Notes under the pieces: generated by a model
The model's input: the letters and a program-made list of their open reading frames with translations, nothing else
Databases searched by the model: none
What the model was told of the DNA's origin: nothing
Part shown: piece after piece, positions 23,148-33,297 of the stretch
Layout: each line of letters opens with the position of its first letter
How positions within the stretch are numbered: the first letter of the stretch is position 1
NCBI RefSeq assembly: GCF_018991925.1
Contig: NW_024720711.1
Span: 6,578,087-6,642,086 of the forward strand
Source: Homarus americanus
Taxonomy: Eukaryota; Arthropoda; Malacostraca; Decapoda; Nephropidae
Direction of reading: 5' to 3'
Length of the DNA stretch: 64,000 nt
Program-made: the position numbers and the translations under genes

Positions 23148-24562
23148 ACTACTATTATTTCGCTGTCACTGGGAATCGATTATTCCCATCATCCAGCTAT
23201 GATATAATGATATGAGTGATTAAGGATGTCACCTTCGTTGGTGAGCTCTGAGGTGACTAGAGAGGCCGAAACGGGACCTGTAGGGTCGTCCACAGATGTT
23301 GCACGTGTGAAGTGTACATGAATAGGAGGGTGTGTATGTGTGTGTGTCTTCACGGCACTGACGTTTATCTGCCTCGGTATGCAGTCGGGCTAACTCGAAA
23401 GTATTAACACCTTCTCGTGTGGTGCTCCTCCAAGCGTTACGGTGTGGAGTAATCGTCTCCCAGGTGAGGGGGTCGATTTGGCACTTTTTCAGGTTTGTCT
23501 TAACACTACCCTTATACCTTTTCAGTTGCCCACCAACGTTACACTTATTATTCGTTAGGTGACTGTAAAGTAGCTGCTTTGGCAGTCTATTGTCGTCCAT
23601 GCAGGCAACATGGCCAGTCTAGGGTAATTGTTCGTGGATAATGGTAGCCACAATGTTCCTACAGTTGGTGTCAACAAGAATAATGGCATTTGTTCTCTTG
23701 TCTTCCCAGCGAACTCAGAGGATGGAACATAGACTACGTTGGTGAAAATTTTCAAGTGCCTTGAGGTGCCTCCAGTATGTGCCCCATGTCTCACTGTCAT
23801 ATAGCAGGGTGGGGAGGACCACTGCTCGATATACGTGCAGCTTTATAGATAATTTCAGCTCCCTACAGCTGAGGACACGATTTCGGAGTCTGCCAAAGGC
23901 CTGAGATGCACATCTGATCTAATGCTGAATCTCTTCATCGATGTCTACGGTGGTGGACAGGTGGGAGCTGAGATACCGAAAGTGGGCAACATTAGAGAGG
24001 GTAGTACCGTTAAGCTGGATGGATGGTGGAGGTGTGTCAGAACCAGGGGCAGGTTGAAAGAGAATCTGAGTCTTACGTACATTCACTTCAAGGCCGAAGT
24101 GTGCATACGTGTCTGCATAGGTGTTCGGGATCTCCTGAAGATCGTGTTCAGTGTGGGCAACAAGGGTGAGGTTGTCTGCATACTGAATTTCAGAAAAGGA
24201 AGCTGAGGACACCTTTGCTCTTGCCTGGAGTCGTCTTATGTTGAAAAGACCCCTCCTCACCCGGTACTCGATGTTCACCCCGTTGGCTAAATTGGCACTG
24301 GCACGAGTAAGTAAGGTAGCCAAGAAGTTGGAAAAGATAGTTGGTGCCAGTACACACCCTTGTTTAATCCCTGTTTGGATGGGGAAGACCTTTGACTAGG
24401 TGCCATTATGCAGGATACTGCCGTTCATGCCATCGTGGAGTTACCTCACATTGGTGATGAATTTTGGTGGGCAGCCAAAACGGCTGAGGGTCCACCAGAG
24501 GAATTCCCTATTGGACGAGTCGAAGGCCTTGGTTAGGTCGATGAAAGCCATGTACAGGTAAC
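23148..24562 (-). mobile_element. LINE family L-A, 5'-truncated copy with intact 3' end
   Basis: Minus-strand RT half. From the right it has FIDLTKAFDSSNREFLW (near 24520), GLFNIRRLQARAKVS, IQYADNLTLVAHT (YxDD box mutated to YADN) and LEVNVRKTQILFQP, then MDDNRLPKQLLYSHLT. The zinc finger CNICGRPYRSRFGLSSHLRA (23229-23290) keeps C-x2-C and the downstream H. Several frameshifts and the YADN change make it inactive. The 3' tail (ACTACTATTATTTCGCTGTC on the + strand) marks the left boundary. At 24562 homology stops abruptly against an unrelated block. Confidence 0.87.
23229..23600 (-). pseudogene. L-A C-terminal region with C2H2-like zinc finger
   Basis: 123-codon open stretch covering MDDNRLPKQLLYSHLTNNK, LTWETITPHRNAWRSTTR, GVNTFELARLHTEADKRQ and the zinc finger at the C terminus. 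This is the best-preserved C-terminal domain of the family here. The linker between DPLTWE and the finger is shared with the copy at position 1. Confidence 0.6.
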
Positions 24563-25250
24563 GACGTGTGAGTTGATTTATGTGGTGAGGTAGAAGCTCA
24601 GGCTGCAACCACACATCTTGGCTCTCCCTTTCCCAGACCCAGTGGTGGAAGTGTTGCAACGTCTGGGGAGAGGGAGCGCAATGGACTGCCGATAGCCCAG
24701 TTTGCTGAGTTTCGCCTTAGTATTCTGTCCATCAGGCATTGCCTTCGTCCGCCGGTGAAGTCGATGGGCTTCCATAGTGGCCACCTCTTCTGCCTACACT
24801 GCCGTTGGGGTCTTGTTGGAACTCTATAAGTATGTCTGCCTAATGTGGGATCCACCGCAGAATTTTCGTTTGGGGTTTACTTCCGTAGCCTTATACCTGC
24901 CTAGGTTAATCCGCAAGGCAGCGGGGTGGTGGTTGGTAGGCGCCAGGACGTGTCCACATGCCAGTGGGCCTATGCGCCGTCCCTCTGGGGCCCACTGATA
25001 CTCCGAGATCCCCTGCTCCTCTAGCCTGGGCCCTCGAGGCCTCCAGTTACCTTGTGTTGCCACAAGGAGGCATAGTAGGAGTTTTGATGGTAAGGAGGCT
25101 GTGTACTGGCAGGGGAAGACTTATGCATGTTGCTTCCCTGTTCGCCACGAGCGCTAGTCAGCGGATGCAGCTGAAAAGGAGAAGGAGCAAGCAGTGCTTG
25201 CACCTTAATACTAACATAATGCTGCCGCTCTAGACGCATTTCACCACCCT
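24563..25250 (-). other. Unidentified block, possibly a LINE 5' region
   Basis: G/C-richer than its surroundings and joined without a gap to the RT of the L-A copy. Minus-strand frames such as PIDFTGGRRQCLMDRILRRN overlap without a clear product. It may be the 5' UTR/ORF start of L-A brought next to RT by internal deletion, or a separate element. No second copy was found in the window to decide. Confidence 0.35.
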
Positions 25251-25253
25251 GTG

Positions 25254-25277
25254 TGTGCGCACACACACACACACACA
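25254..25277. repeat. (CA)n microsatellite
   Basis: About 11 CA units after a TGTGTGCG start. Confidence 0.9.
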
Positions 25278-25818
25278 AAATACGGTTATACGTGTACTAA
25301 TAATAATATTCATTACAACATTAATAGTGATTTATTACGTAACAACATGACACAAATTTACATTTATTCCAATAAGTTCTCTCGGTTTTAATTGTAATAA
25401 CAGTTATTTACCTGCCCACAGCTGCGGGACAGGGTATTATTTTCGGTTCTGTCTGTCTGTATGTCTCCAAAGTAAGTTGAGAACGGGTATGTGGCTCTGC
25501 ACCAAACTTGAACGTTGTCCACATGATAAACGTTTGGTGGAAATCCTGCCCAAATTGACCAAGGGTTATCAAGGTAGTGAGATTTTTCGAGGTTAAAGAA
25601 AATGATGACATGAGACCTTCTCCAGTGGTGACTGCATTATTTACACTAAGGGCGTCACCAGTCCGATGCTAATCCTACCATGGTAATGGTTCGTGGGATC
25701 TGCTCATTTCATGTTTACTTTATTATGCAACATAAAGTAACGTTTTATAAGAAAATAATTTAAAATTATTTGATCAGTAATGTTAGTAATATTTATACTC
25801 GTAATATTATGATTTTTA

Positions 25819-25871
<53 letters not shown>

Positions 25872-25880
25872 CATTATTAT
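25819..25880. repeat. (TTA)n microsatellite
   Basis: About 20 ATT units. Confidence 0.95.
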
Positions 25881-25889
25881 TGTGAGTGT

Positions 25890-26760
25890 AATAATAAATA
25901 TATTTTTTATCTAAATGAATTTATCAAACATCATTCTCTACAAATCTTCCAACCAAGATTCATGGTTTATCAAAATGGAGAAACAGACGAGAAAGTCAAA
26001 ACATCAATCAATTAATCAGGGTGTCATCATTATGTCTAAGTGTTGGTGACCACGGCCCTCCGCTGCGGATAACAGGTTTGTTATTTTTATTCATCAACCT
26101 CGGTCTCTGCCTTCCCCTGGGCCTCCTAACCTCAATATTACTCAATAATATTTCTACCATTATCACCTCATCCCTAAATATATAGCCAAACTATCTCATT
26201 TTCCTTATTGTGTAAATTCACAGTATTTTATATGAACAATTATTGATAATTTACAATCAAATTTTATGATAATATAAAAATGAACAACGTTGACACCTGT
26301 GGCAAATGTTCATCTAGTCAGAGGAGATTACCTGTTTAATAACTTTTAATGAGTTTTTTATAAATATTCCCGCTGTGTAATGTTATATTTATGTTGCTCG
26401 TTAAATTGAAGTGTAATACACTGTAGTGGCCAGAGGGGTAATAATCTGGTAACCATGGAGATTACTCCTACAACTATTACTACTATTACTCCAATTCTTA
26501 ATTATAAATAACCTAAATAGTGAGACAATAGCTATGATTTTAAGCAACTTCAATTTCGCGTTACTTTTCCATAAGTTAATACTTTACCAGCTATTTAGCT
26601 TTATTTTGTTTTAAATATGGCGGCTAACGCCAGCGTGAGATGTCATGGTACTTTTAGCATATTAAAAATACATAACTTTACATCTGTAACAATTTTCAGC
26701 TTTTATCTAATTATTTATAATTTCCACGACTTTTAGTCAAAAGTTCTTGGATTAATATCA
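25890..26760. other. A/T-rich intergenic, no gene recognised
   Basis: No frame above about 80 codons with content, and no array or RNA gene seen. The preceding 25280-25815 is likewise unassigned. Confidence 0.5.
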
Positions 26761-27079
26761 CATGTGTAGCTACTACTACTACTTTGCTGTCACTCGGAAT
26801 CGAGTATGACGATCATCCAGCTATGATACAATGATATGAGTTATTAAGGATGCCACTTTCGTTGAGGTGACTCAAGAGGCCGATACGGGATCGACAGAGC
26901 CGTCCACATTTGTTGCACGTGCGGAGGGCTACATTTAGTGCGGTGGGGCTGGCGGCAGCGTCTTTCCGACGCTGCCGTTTATTTGCCTTGCTATGCAGTT
27001 GACACCTCGTGTGGTGCTCCTCCAAGCGTTACGTTTGGAACTTTCAGGTTTGCCCAAGACTGTACTTATACCCTTTTCG

Positions 27080-27640
27080 TTATCCGCCAGCTTTACGTTT
27101 ACCATTCGTTAGGCGACTGTAAAGTAGCTGCTTTGGTAGTCTTCTGTCGTCCATGCAGGTAACATGGCCAATCCAACGTAGTTGTTCCTGGATAATGGTA
27201 GCCTCGATGGTCCTACAGTTGGTGCCAGCGAGAATACTGGTATTTGTTCTCTTGTCTTTCCAACGAACTCGGAAGATGGAACGTAGACTACGTTGGTTCA
27301 AGTTTTCAAGTTCCTTGAGGTGCCTCCTGTATGTTACCCATATCTCGCTGCCATACAGCAGGGAGGGGAGGACCACTGCTCGATACAAGTGCAGCTTTGT
27401 AGATAATTTTAGCTGCCTACAGCTGAAGACACGGGTATGGAATGTGTCAAAGGCTTGAGATGCACATTTGATCTGACGTTGAATCTGTTCATCGATGTCC
27501 ACGGTGGTGGACAGGTGGGAGCCAAGGTACTGGAAGTGGGTAACATTAGAGAGAGTAGTAGCATTAAGCTGGATGGATGGTGGAGGTGTGGTTGAACCAG
27601 GGTCAGGCTGAAAGAGAATCTGAGTCTTTTGTGCATTCAT
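27080..27640 (-). pseudogene. L-A RT thumb/C-terminal segment, 186 codons open
   Basis: Uninterrupted frame from KTQILFQPDPGS through FQYLGSHLSTTVDIDEQIQR, LHLYRAVVLPSLLYGSEIW, FRVRWKDKRTNTSILAGTNC and LRWIGHVTCMDDRRLPKQLL. The unbroken length suggests a relatively young copy, but flanking RT and finger segments are in other frames. Confidence 0.65.
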
Positions 27641-28222
27641 CTCTAGGCCGAAGTGTGCATGCTTTCCATGTGAACGAGTGTGAGGTAGGCTGCATACAAA
27701 AGTTCAGTGATGGAAGCGGCTGACACCTTTGCTCCTGCCTTGAGTAATCTTATGTTCAAAAATTCCTTTATGTGGTAATGGATGTCCACCCCGTCGACTA
27801 AATTGGCACTGGTACGAGTAAGGAAGGCAGCCAAGATAAAGATAGTTGGTGCCAATACACATCCTTGTTTACCCCAGTTTGGATAGGGAAGAAGTCAGAC
27901 TGGGTGCCATTGTGTAGGACACTGCCGTTCATGCCATCGTGGAGTTGCCTTACAATAGCAATGGAATTTGGTGGGCAGCCAAAACGACAGAGGGTTTCCC
28001 TGTTGACAGAGCCAAAGGCCTTTGTTAGGTCGATGAAAGCCATGTACAGGTCACAATGCTGTTCTCTGCACTTTTCCTGCCAGTGGTGCCTCGTGATGGT
28101 CTAAACCTAAAGCCACATTGATATTCTGGGAGGAAGTTTTCCGCCTCAGGAAGAAGTCTGTTTAGGGCGATAATCTTGCCAGCTACGGACAGCAGTGAGT
28201 TCCCGCGGTAGCAAACACACTC

Positions 28223-28705
28223 TTACCGGTATCCCTTATTCTTATAGATATTGTGGATTTCCTCCTTCTCCCTTAGATTCTCCAGGAGAGAGTGGAGATG
28301 GCTAGTAAGCAGAGGTCTTCCTGCTTTATCCACTTCGGCTGGGATTACATCAGGCCGTGTGGCATTGTTATTTTTTATCTGCATGGTGGCAATAACTACC
28401 TCATCCAGGGATGGAGGATAGCTAATGTGGGTCAGCTCTGGGTGCTGAGGAACCTGCTGGGTAATGAGGACATTCACATCGGTGTTTCGGTTGAACAACA
28501 AATGGTAGTTCTCTTTCCAGTAATGAAGGATGTCTTCTTTGCATTTAATTAGTGAGTTACCATTGGATGAGTGGAGGGGGACCACGCCACGAGTAGTTGG
28601 ACCATATATTGTTTTTGCAGAATTGAAAAATTCATGCATCTTGTGTTGATCTGCAAGTTTTTGCATTTCACATGCTTTATATTTCCAAAGTTTGCACTGG
28701 GCCAC
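28223..28705 (-). pseudogene. L-A linker and RT N-terminal segment, 160 codons open
   Basis: Covers the region between endonuclease and RT palm: MHEFFNSAKTIYGPTTRGV, WKENYHLLFNRNTDVNVL and VVIATMQIKNNNATRPD (the conserved K-N-N-K-A-x-G-P-D block with substitutions). Equivalent, shorter pieces occur at 34050-34277 and 39039-39455. Confidence 0.6.
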
Positions 28706-28818
28706 TGCTTTCTCCTTGTGTAAGGTCTTTAGTTTTGATCCGAGACGGAGGGTTGCTCTGCCAGTCAGTTAATGCAGTACGTTTATCATCGCCGAGTATG
28801 TTGATTTCTGGGTCATTT

Positions 28819-29490
28819 TCATCCTGCTGTTTTCTTTGGATTAGGTCGAGGGTCTCGTTGCAGTTTTTTGTGATGACAGATTTGATGGGACCCCATCGTT
28901 GAGCCGCTTTCTGAAAGCATGTGCCGTTTCGGGGCGACGTGAAGAGAGAGTTTGGCCGTGAAGAGCTGATGATCAGTGTCACAGTGGTCTGAGCCACACA
29001 TGGCTAGGTTGATGAGGACATCTCGGTGATCTCTTTCTCTGACAATGATGTAGTCAATGAAATGCAAATGTTTGGATCATGGGTATCGCCAAGAACCCTT
29101 GTACTTGTCGGCCTGCTTAAACTATTTGTTGGTGATGGTGAGGTTGTGTGCAGCACACTTGCTGAGGAGGAGTTGGCCGTTGGGATTACCATACACTTGC
29201 CTACTTCGTTTCTCCCTATGATTCCCTGCCATATGTCAGCATCTCTGCCAACTCTGGCACTGAAGTCACCTATGAGCACAACCTTATCTTCTTTGGGGGT
29301 AGAGGATAGCACTCTGTCAAGGTCAACAAAAAAAAGCCTCCTTGATGTCATCCTCTGCATCCAGTGTTGGGGCGTATGCACTGATGAAGAAGGCATGACG
29401 TGAGTGATTCAGTGGGAATCGGAGTGTCATGAGAAACTCGTTGATTAGAACAGGCATTTCAGTTAGCCTATGTAGGATGGATTGGTGAAT
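28819..29490 (-). pseudogene. L-A apurinic-like endonuclease domain remnants
   Basis: Two overlapping minus frames together cover an exonuclease-endonuclease-phosphatase type domain: SAYAPTLDA, GDFSARVGRD, IIGRNEVGKC, then IDYIIVRERDHRDVL and TDHQLFTAKLSLHVAPK. They are out of frame with each other, and the GDFN Asn is Ser. In the family this domain nicks target DNA for reverse transcription. Confidence 0.6.
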
Positions 29491-29550
29491 GGCAAATCCA
29501 ACTTCCTAAATGCGGTTTCGGTTTCTCTCCGCAGCAGGCTTACGCTTTCA

Positions 29551-30050
29551 AAAGAAGAAATACCCGGACCCGTTCTTTGAGTCGACCCTCGTCTGGGAGC
29601 CGGGACTCACTCATAGCTGTTTGTCGATGTTATATCTACCCAGTTCTTGCCACAAGGGCGGTTCTTCTTTCAGGACCTTCATTTGTGCCAGTATCCAAAA
29701 CATTTCTAACTTCCATGCAGCGACCATATAAGGTTGTTTAGTTTGTTTTTGATTTGATTTGTAAATGTAATTATGTTTTCGCCTGCATAAGGATAACCTT
29801 ACTGGGTGCGGTTGCCCAATCAGAGTGAACCTATGTTTAGGGTACCTTTTCTAGCCCCCTTCCCAGGTTGGTTGAGCAGAGTGGCTCCTGGTAAGGGCTG
29901 CTCAATCGCACAGACAGGACCGGATTGCACTGCTGCCTAGATCCCGGTTCATAAACGAACATCTTGTCCATGCCGCTTATGTGCAGAGTTGTGACTAGAG
30001 GTCCCCGGCAGTCATTTCTGCCTTTCCCCGTCGCACACACACACACCTCT
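29551..30050. other. Unassigned, possibly L-A 5' UTR
   Basis: Follows the endonuclease end without a visible boundary and ends in a short CA run (30034-30047). No second copy in the window confirms that it belongs to the element. Confidence 0.3.
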
Positions 30051-30089
30051 TAAAATTTATCCTGTTATGCTTCATTGAGACAGTCTAAC

Positions 30090-30163
30090 TGGCCCGTAAG
30101 GGGATCGAACCCTCGACATCCGCGTTATTAGCACGGCGCTCTAACCAACTGAGCTAACGGGCC
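30090..30163 (-). tRNA. tRNA-Ile-AAT: tRNA-Ile (anticodon AAT)
   Basis: The 74-nt minus-strand sequence folds as a cloverleaf: 7-bp acceptor GGCCCGT/ACGGGCC with discriminator A, D stem GCTC/GAGC, anticodon stem CCGTG/CGCGG with loop CTAATAA (anticodon AAT), and T arm GAGGG-TTCGATC-CCCTT. The A box TAGCTCAGTTGG and B box GGTTCGATCCC are perfect consensus. TATAAATAAA-like sequence lies 30-39 bp upstream, and a T4 run (30052-30055) about 35 bp downstream is a Pol III terminator. CCA is not encoded and there is no intron. AAT is read as inosine-AU for Ile codons (known biology). Confidence 0.95.
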
Positions 30164-30314
30164 AACTGATATTGTGAAGTATGTCGAAGTGTTTATTTAT
30201 ATCTGGTGCCAGCTGGGTGTCGTGTAACAGTTGAGCTTCATTTTTCGCGGGAGTGTTGACGTTTGTTTTTGTCGACAGAGCGTACACCTTATTCCTGTGC
30301 AATTTCTATATGTG

Positions 30315-30870
30315 GATACGCATGGCCATGTAGGTGCAGGTCCTGTAGGTGCAGGTCATTTAAGTAAAGGTCATGTAGGTACAGATCATGTAGGTGCAGG
30401 TCCTGTAGGTGCAGGTCATTTAAGTAAAGGTCATGTAGATATAGATCATGTAGGTGCAGGTCATTTAAGTATTGGTCATTTAAGTAAAGTTCATGTCGGT
30501 GCCAGTCATGTAGGTACAAGTCATGTAGGTGCAAGTCATGTAGGCGCAAGTCATGTAGGTGCAGGTCATGTAGGTGCAGGTCATGTAGGTAAAGGTCATG
30601 TAGGTGCAAGTCATGTAGGAGCAAGTCATGTAGGAGCAAGTCATGTAGGAGCAAGTCATGTAGGAGCAAGTCATGTAGGAGCAAGTCATGTAAGTGCAAG
30701 ACATGTACAGTAGGTGCAATTCATGTAGGTGCAAGTCATGTAGGTGCAAGTCATGTAGGTGCAAGTCATGTAGGTGCAGGTCATGTAGGTGCAGGTCATG
30801 TAGGTGCAGGTCATGTGGGGATAGGTCATGTATGGGCAGGTCATGTGGGGGCAGGTCGTGTTGCTAAAGG
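30315..30870. repeat. 15-bp minisatellite, about 36 copies
   Basis: Unit GGTCATGTAGGTGCA with variants (AAGTCATGTAGGAGC, TTTAAGTAAAG). As 15 is a multiple of 3, both strands carry long frames (HVGAS/HVGAG forward, TCTYM/LHDLH reverse). Homogeneous sub-blocks such as 30600-30685 (AGGAGCAAGTCATGT) show recent local expansion. Confidence 0.95.
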
Positions 30871-31397
30871 CCATTTTAGCTCCAGAATTGAAGTTTTATG
30901 ACGGATTTTTGCCCCCAGACAGCGGCTACTTTATTGTGCACCCCACTTTCAACCTGTCGAGGGGTGGTACAAACGATTACGGAGCAGAAGTGATGAAGGG
31001 TCATATTTGCATCCTTGGGGCACCGGTTATTATAGTTTAATCCATACACTGTCTCGTAAGGTCTTCACATAGGCGGTGACTTATATACGAGGTGGAAATT
31101 GTGGATACAACCTTAATATAACAACCAATTTATAAGAGGCGTCAAACTTTATGTTTTGGGGGCAATTTTTATGGTTGTTTTATGCTGTAACCCGGAGGTG
31201 AAGACTGAGTCAGTGGATTATTTATATTATATTTTCTTCTTCAGTTGTGTAGTGTAAGTAATGGCGGAAGTAACCGTAAAGGGAAGAATTCTCTCTCTCT
31301 CTCTCTTGTAATCAGCTTCTCTCTAGTGAAAACTTCCACAGTATCCCACAGAACAATTGCCCTCTAGTGCTGTCAGTAAGTCTCCGATCGTATAACG

Positions 31398-31399
31398 CG

Positions 31400-31473
<74 letters not shown>

Positions 31474-31498
31474 CAATTTCACACACAATCTAAGCCAC

Positions 31499-31553
<55 letters not shown>
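31398..31553. repeat. Two (AC)n microsatellites in a duplicated context
   Basis: (GC)(AC)n at 31398-31470 and (AC)n at 31503-31553. Each is followed by AGGCAATTTC, and 'ACACAATCTAAGCCACCAAAC' appears at about 31481 and again at 31603, so a segment of about 120 bp containing an AC run has been duplicated. Confidence 0.9.
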
Positions 31554-31559
<6 letters not shown>

Positions 31560-31749
31560 GCAATTTCGTTTGGTATAGGGGTGTATTGGTTCTGTGGGTT
31601 ATTACACAATCTAAGCCACCAAACTTCTAGGTAGTCAGACACGGTGTACAGTCCTTGGTCAGACCCATAACACAACACGCTGGCGCTCCCACGAAAGGCA
31701 GTTTGTAAAGTATGAAATGAAACTATCTCCTTTTGTCACAGTCGTTCAT

Positions 31750-31823
31750 TGGCCCGAAAGGGGATCTAACACTCAATTTCCGCGTTATTAGCATGGCGCT
31801 CTAAACAACCGAGCTAACGGTCC
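31750..31823 (-). pseudogene. Degenerate tRNA-Ile(AAT)
   Basis: Aligns along its full 74 nt with the intact tRNA-Ile genes but has substitutions in the acceptor stem (TCC for GCC and CGAAAG for CGTAAG on the + strand), the B box (GGTTAGATCC) and the D loop. The anticodon region GCTAATAA is kept. It shares with 30090 and 36715 the upstream flank containing GGTTATTTATATATG and GCGCCAGCT. Probably a dead duplicate. Confidence 0.85.
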
Positions 31824-31829
31824 AATTGA

Positions 31830-32560
31830 TAACTGATATGTTATGGTTATTTATATATGAGCGCCAGCTGGGGAGTAGTGCATCAGCTTTGAGCCTCTGC
31901 TGACGTTTGCTTTAAATGTCGCTCACGAAGCACACAACTTAATACTGCGCATTTTCTAAATGTAAACATAAATTGTTATGATGTTCAAAGTGGTCCAAGA
32001 GTCAAATACAAGAACAAAATTCACAGGAGAAAAAGTCATACTTAATCGAACCTTAACCTAAGCTAACCTGACTAAATCTATATTTATATAGGCTTTAGAA
32101 AAAAGAGGTTTCCATATCCTATAACTATTTTCCCAACCAAAATTGTGTGGTCTCTTTTTAATGCTTTTTTTTCCGGGTACCCAAGTCTAGCCACACAGGG
32201 TAGTGGCAGACTACACTATGTTTTATTTATAACAAGTTTTCTGTTTTGTTTTAGACTAAGACGAACGCAGGAGGCCTACACGGAAATAAATTTTGCAAGT
32301 GACAGAACCTCGTGTTGTCGTGTGTCCTAAAATACAAGAAAGTTTAGGAACCCTGTAAGAAAATTTCCTTTATTCTCACCTCATAACAGCATAACACCAG
32401 AAGCATTATATGACTTGAGTCACCTAAAATAGAGTAAGTATCAGAGGGGAGGAAACGTTCATTATTTATTTCTCACAACAGTATACGGACGACAACAGTA
32501 AGGTGGAGGAGATGTTTCTTCTCCGTTAACTCTCGTTACCTTATCAATGGTCACCTTATC
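31830..32560. repeat. Duplicated flank segment (copy 1)
   Basis: Shares long near-identical stretches with 36795-37300: TTATTTATATATG, GCGCCAGCT, GCATCAGCTTT, 'GTGTCCTAAAATACAAGAAA', CTTTATTCTCACCTCATAAC and GGGGAGGAAACGTTCATTAT. Copy 1 carries about 200 bp (around 32070-32265) not present in copy 2. No gene. Confidence 0.8.
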
Positions 32561-32960
32561 GATTCAGTGTCTTAGTCATGAACTGTCAAGACTATTATGT
32601 GGTTATGTAATGTGTGGCAGCTAGTAATGATAATATTCCCCGTGTTTCATCAGTGGAATTTGTTAATTGTTGGATAAAACAAAAGAATTAAATCATAATC
32701 ATCATATTTTGTCTCTGCTGAGTAAATGTTCGATATCCAATGTGGTATGAGATCTGTTTCTTCCTCGCAAATATTGTTTGTACACTTGTCAAATATCGAG
32801 CTGTTTGCCGAGTACACTTGAGTGATACACATACATACATACATACTTCCTCTTGGCATCTTGTCTGTACACGATGTCATGTACACAGAAACAAACAAAA
32901 ATTCAAGAGACGATCCAGAAAAAAACACAAGCTACCCCTGGAATGTAAGGGACTCAACTT

Positions 32961-33034
32961 TGGCCCGTAAGGGGATCGAACCCTCGACATCCGCGTTATT
33001 AGCACGGCGCTCTAACCAACTGAGCTAACGGGCC
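32961..33034 (-). tRNA. tRNA-Ile-AAT: tRNA-Ile (anticodon AAT)
   Basis: Identical in the mature region to the copy at 30090. Upstream (right) flank has TATATAAA at 33072-33079, 38 bp from the 5' end, the same spacing as in the 41-50 kb array. An A7 run on the + strand (32919-32925) gives a T7 terminator 36 bp past the 3' end. Confidence 0.95.
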
Positions 33035-33297
33035 ACGACTAATGATAACTTTGGGATTAAAATAAATAATCTATATAAACACCATGCAGCTCTTGTGACT
33101 GAAGAGGGCAGTTACTCCTTTTTTCCCAGTAATATTTTTGTACATATAATATTGAACATTTTTTCGTTCAAAATTTTATGTTAGTTTAACGCTGACACCC
33201 GGAAGTAAACATTAATACTATTCTAGGAATAAATATAGTAAGTAATGCTAATAATTATTCTTTTAATAATTGCACAAAAATCTCTCTCTCTCTCACA

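Larger units (their letters stand above)
26768..29550 (-). mobile_element. LINE family L-A, near-complete copy (endonuclease to 3' hairpin)
   Basis: The longest L-A copy. From the right: endonuclease pieces FFISAYAPTLDAEDDIKEAF, VLIGDFSARVGRDADIWQG (the usual GDFN box is GDFS) and DYIIVRERDHRDVLI plus CDTDHQL (the DH catalytic box) at 28880-29490. Next is a linker and RT start (IKNNNATRPDVIPAEV, 28223-28705). The RT palm follows (FIDLTKAFGSVNRE, 27798-28043; third catalytic D changed to G in KAFG) with a degraded YADD region near 27690. The 186-codon thumb region is 27080-27640, then a zinc finger CNKCGRLCRSRIGLLSHL and the terminal hairpin at 26792-26805. Multiple frameshifts make it inactive. 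Confidence 0.88.

Noticed and set aside
29026..29403. Forward 125-codon frame over the LINE endonuclease
   Set aside because: Antisense shadow of the minus-strand endonuclease domain, whose residues (GDFSARVG, DYIIVRERD) are recognisable.
30231..30713. HVGASHVGA repeat protein
   Set aside because: 15-bp minisatellite; frames are open on both strands.
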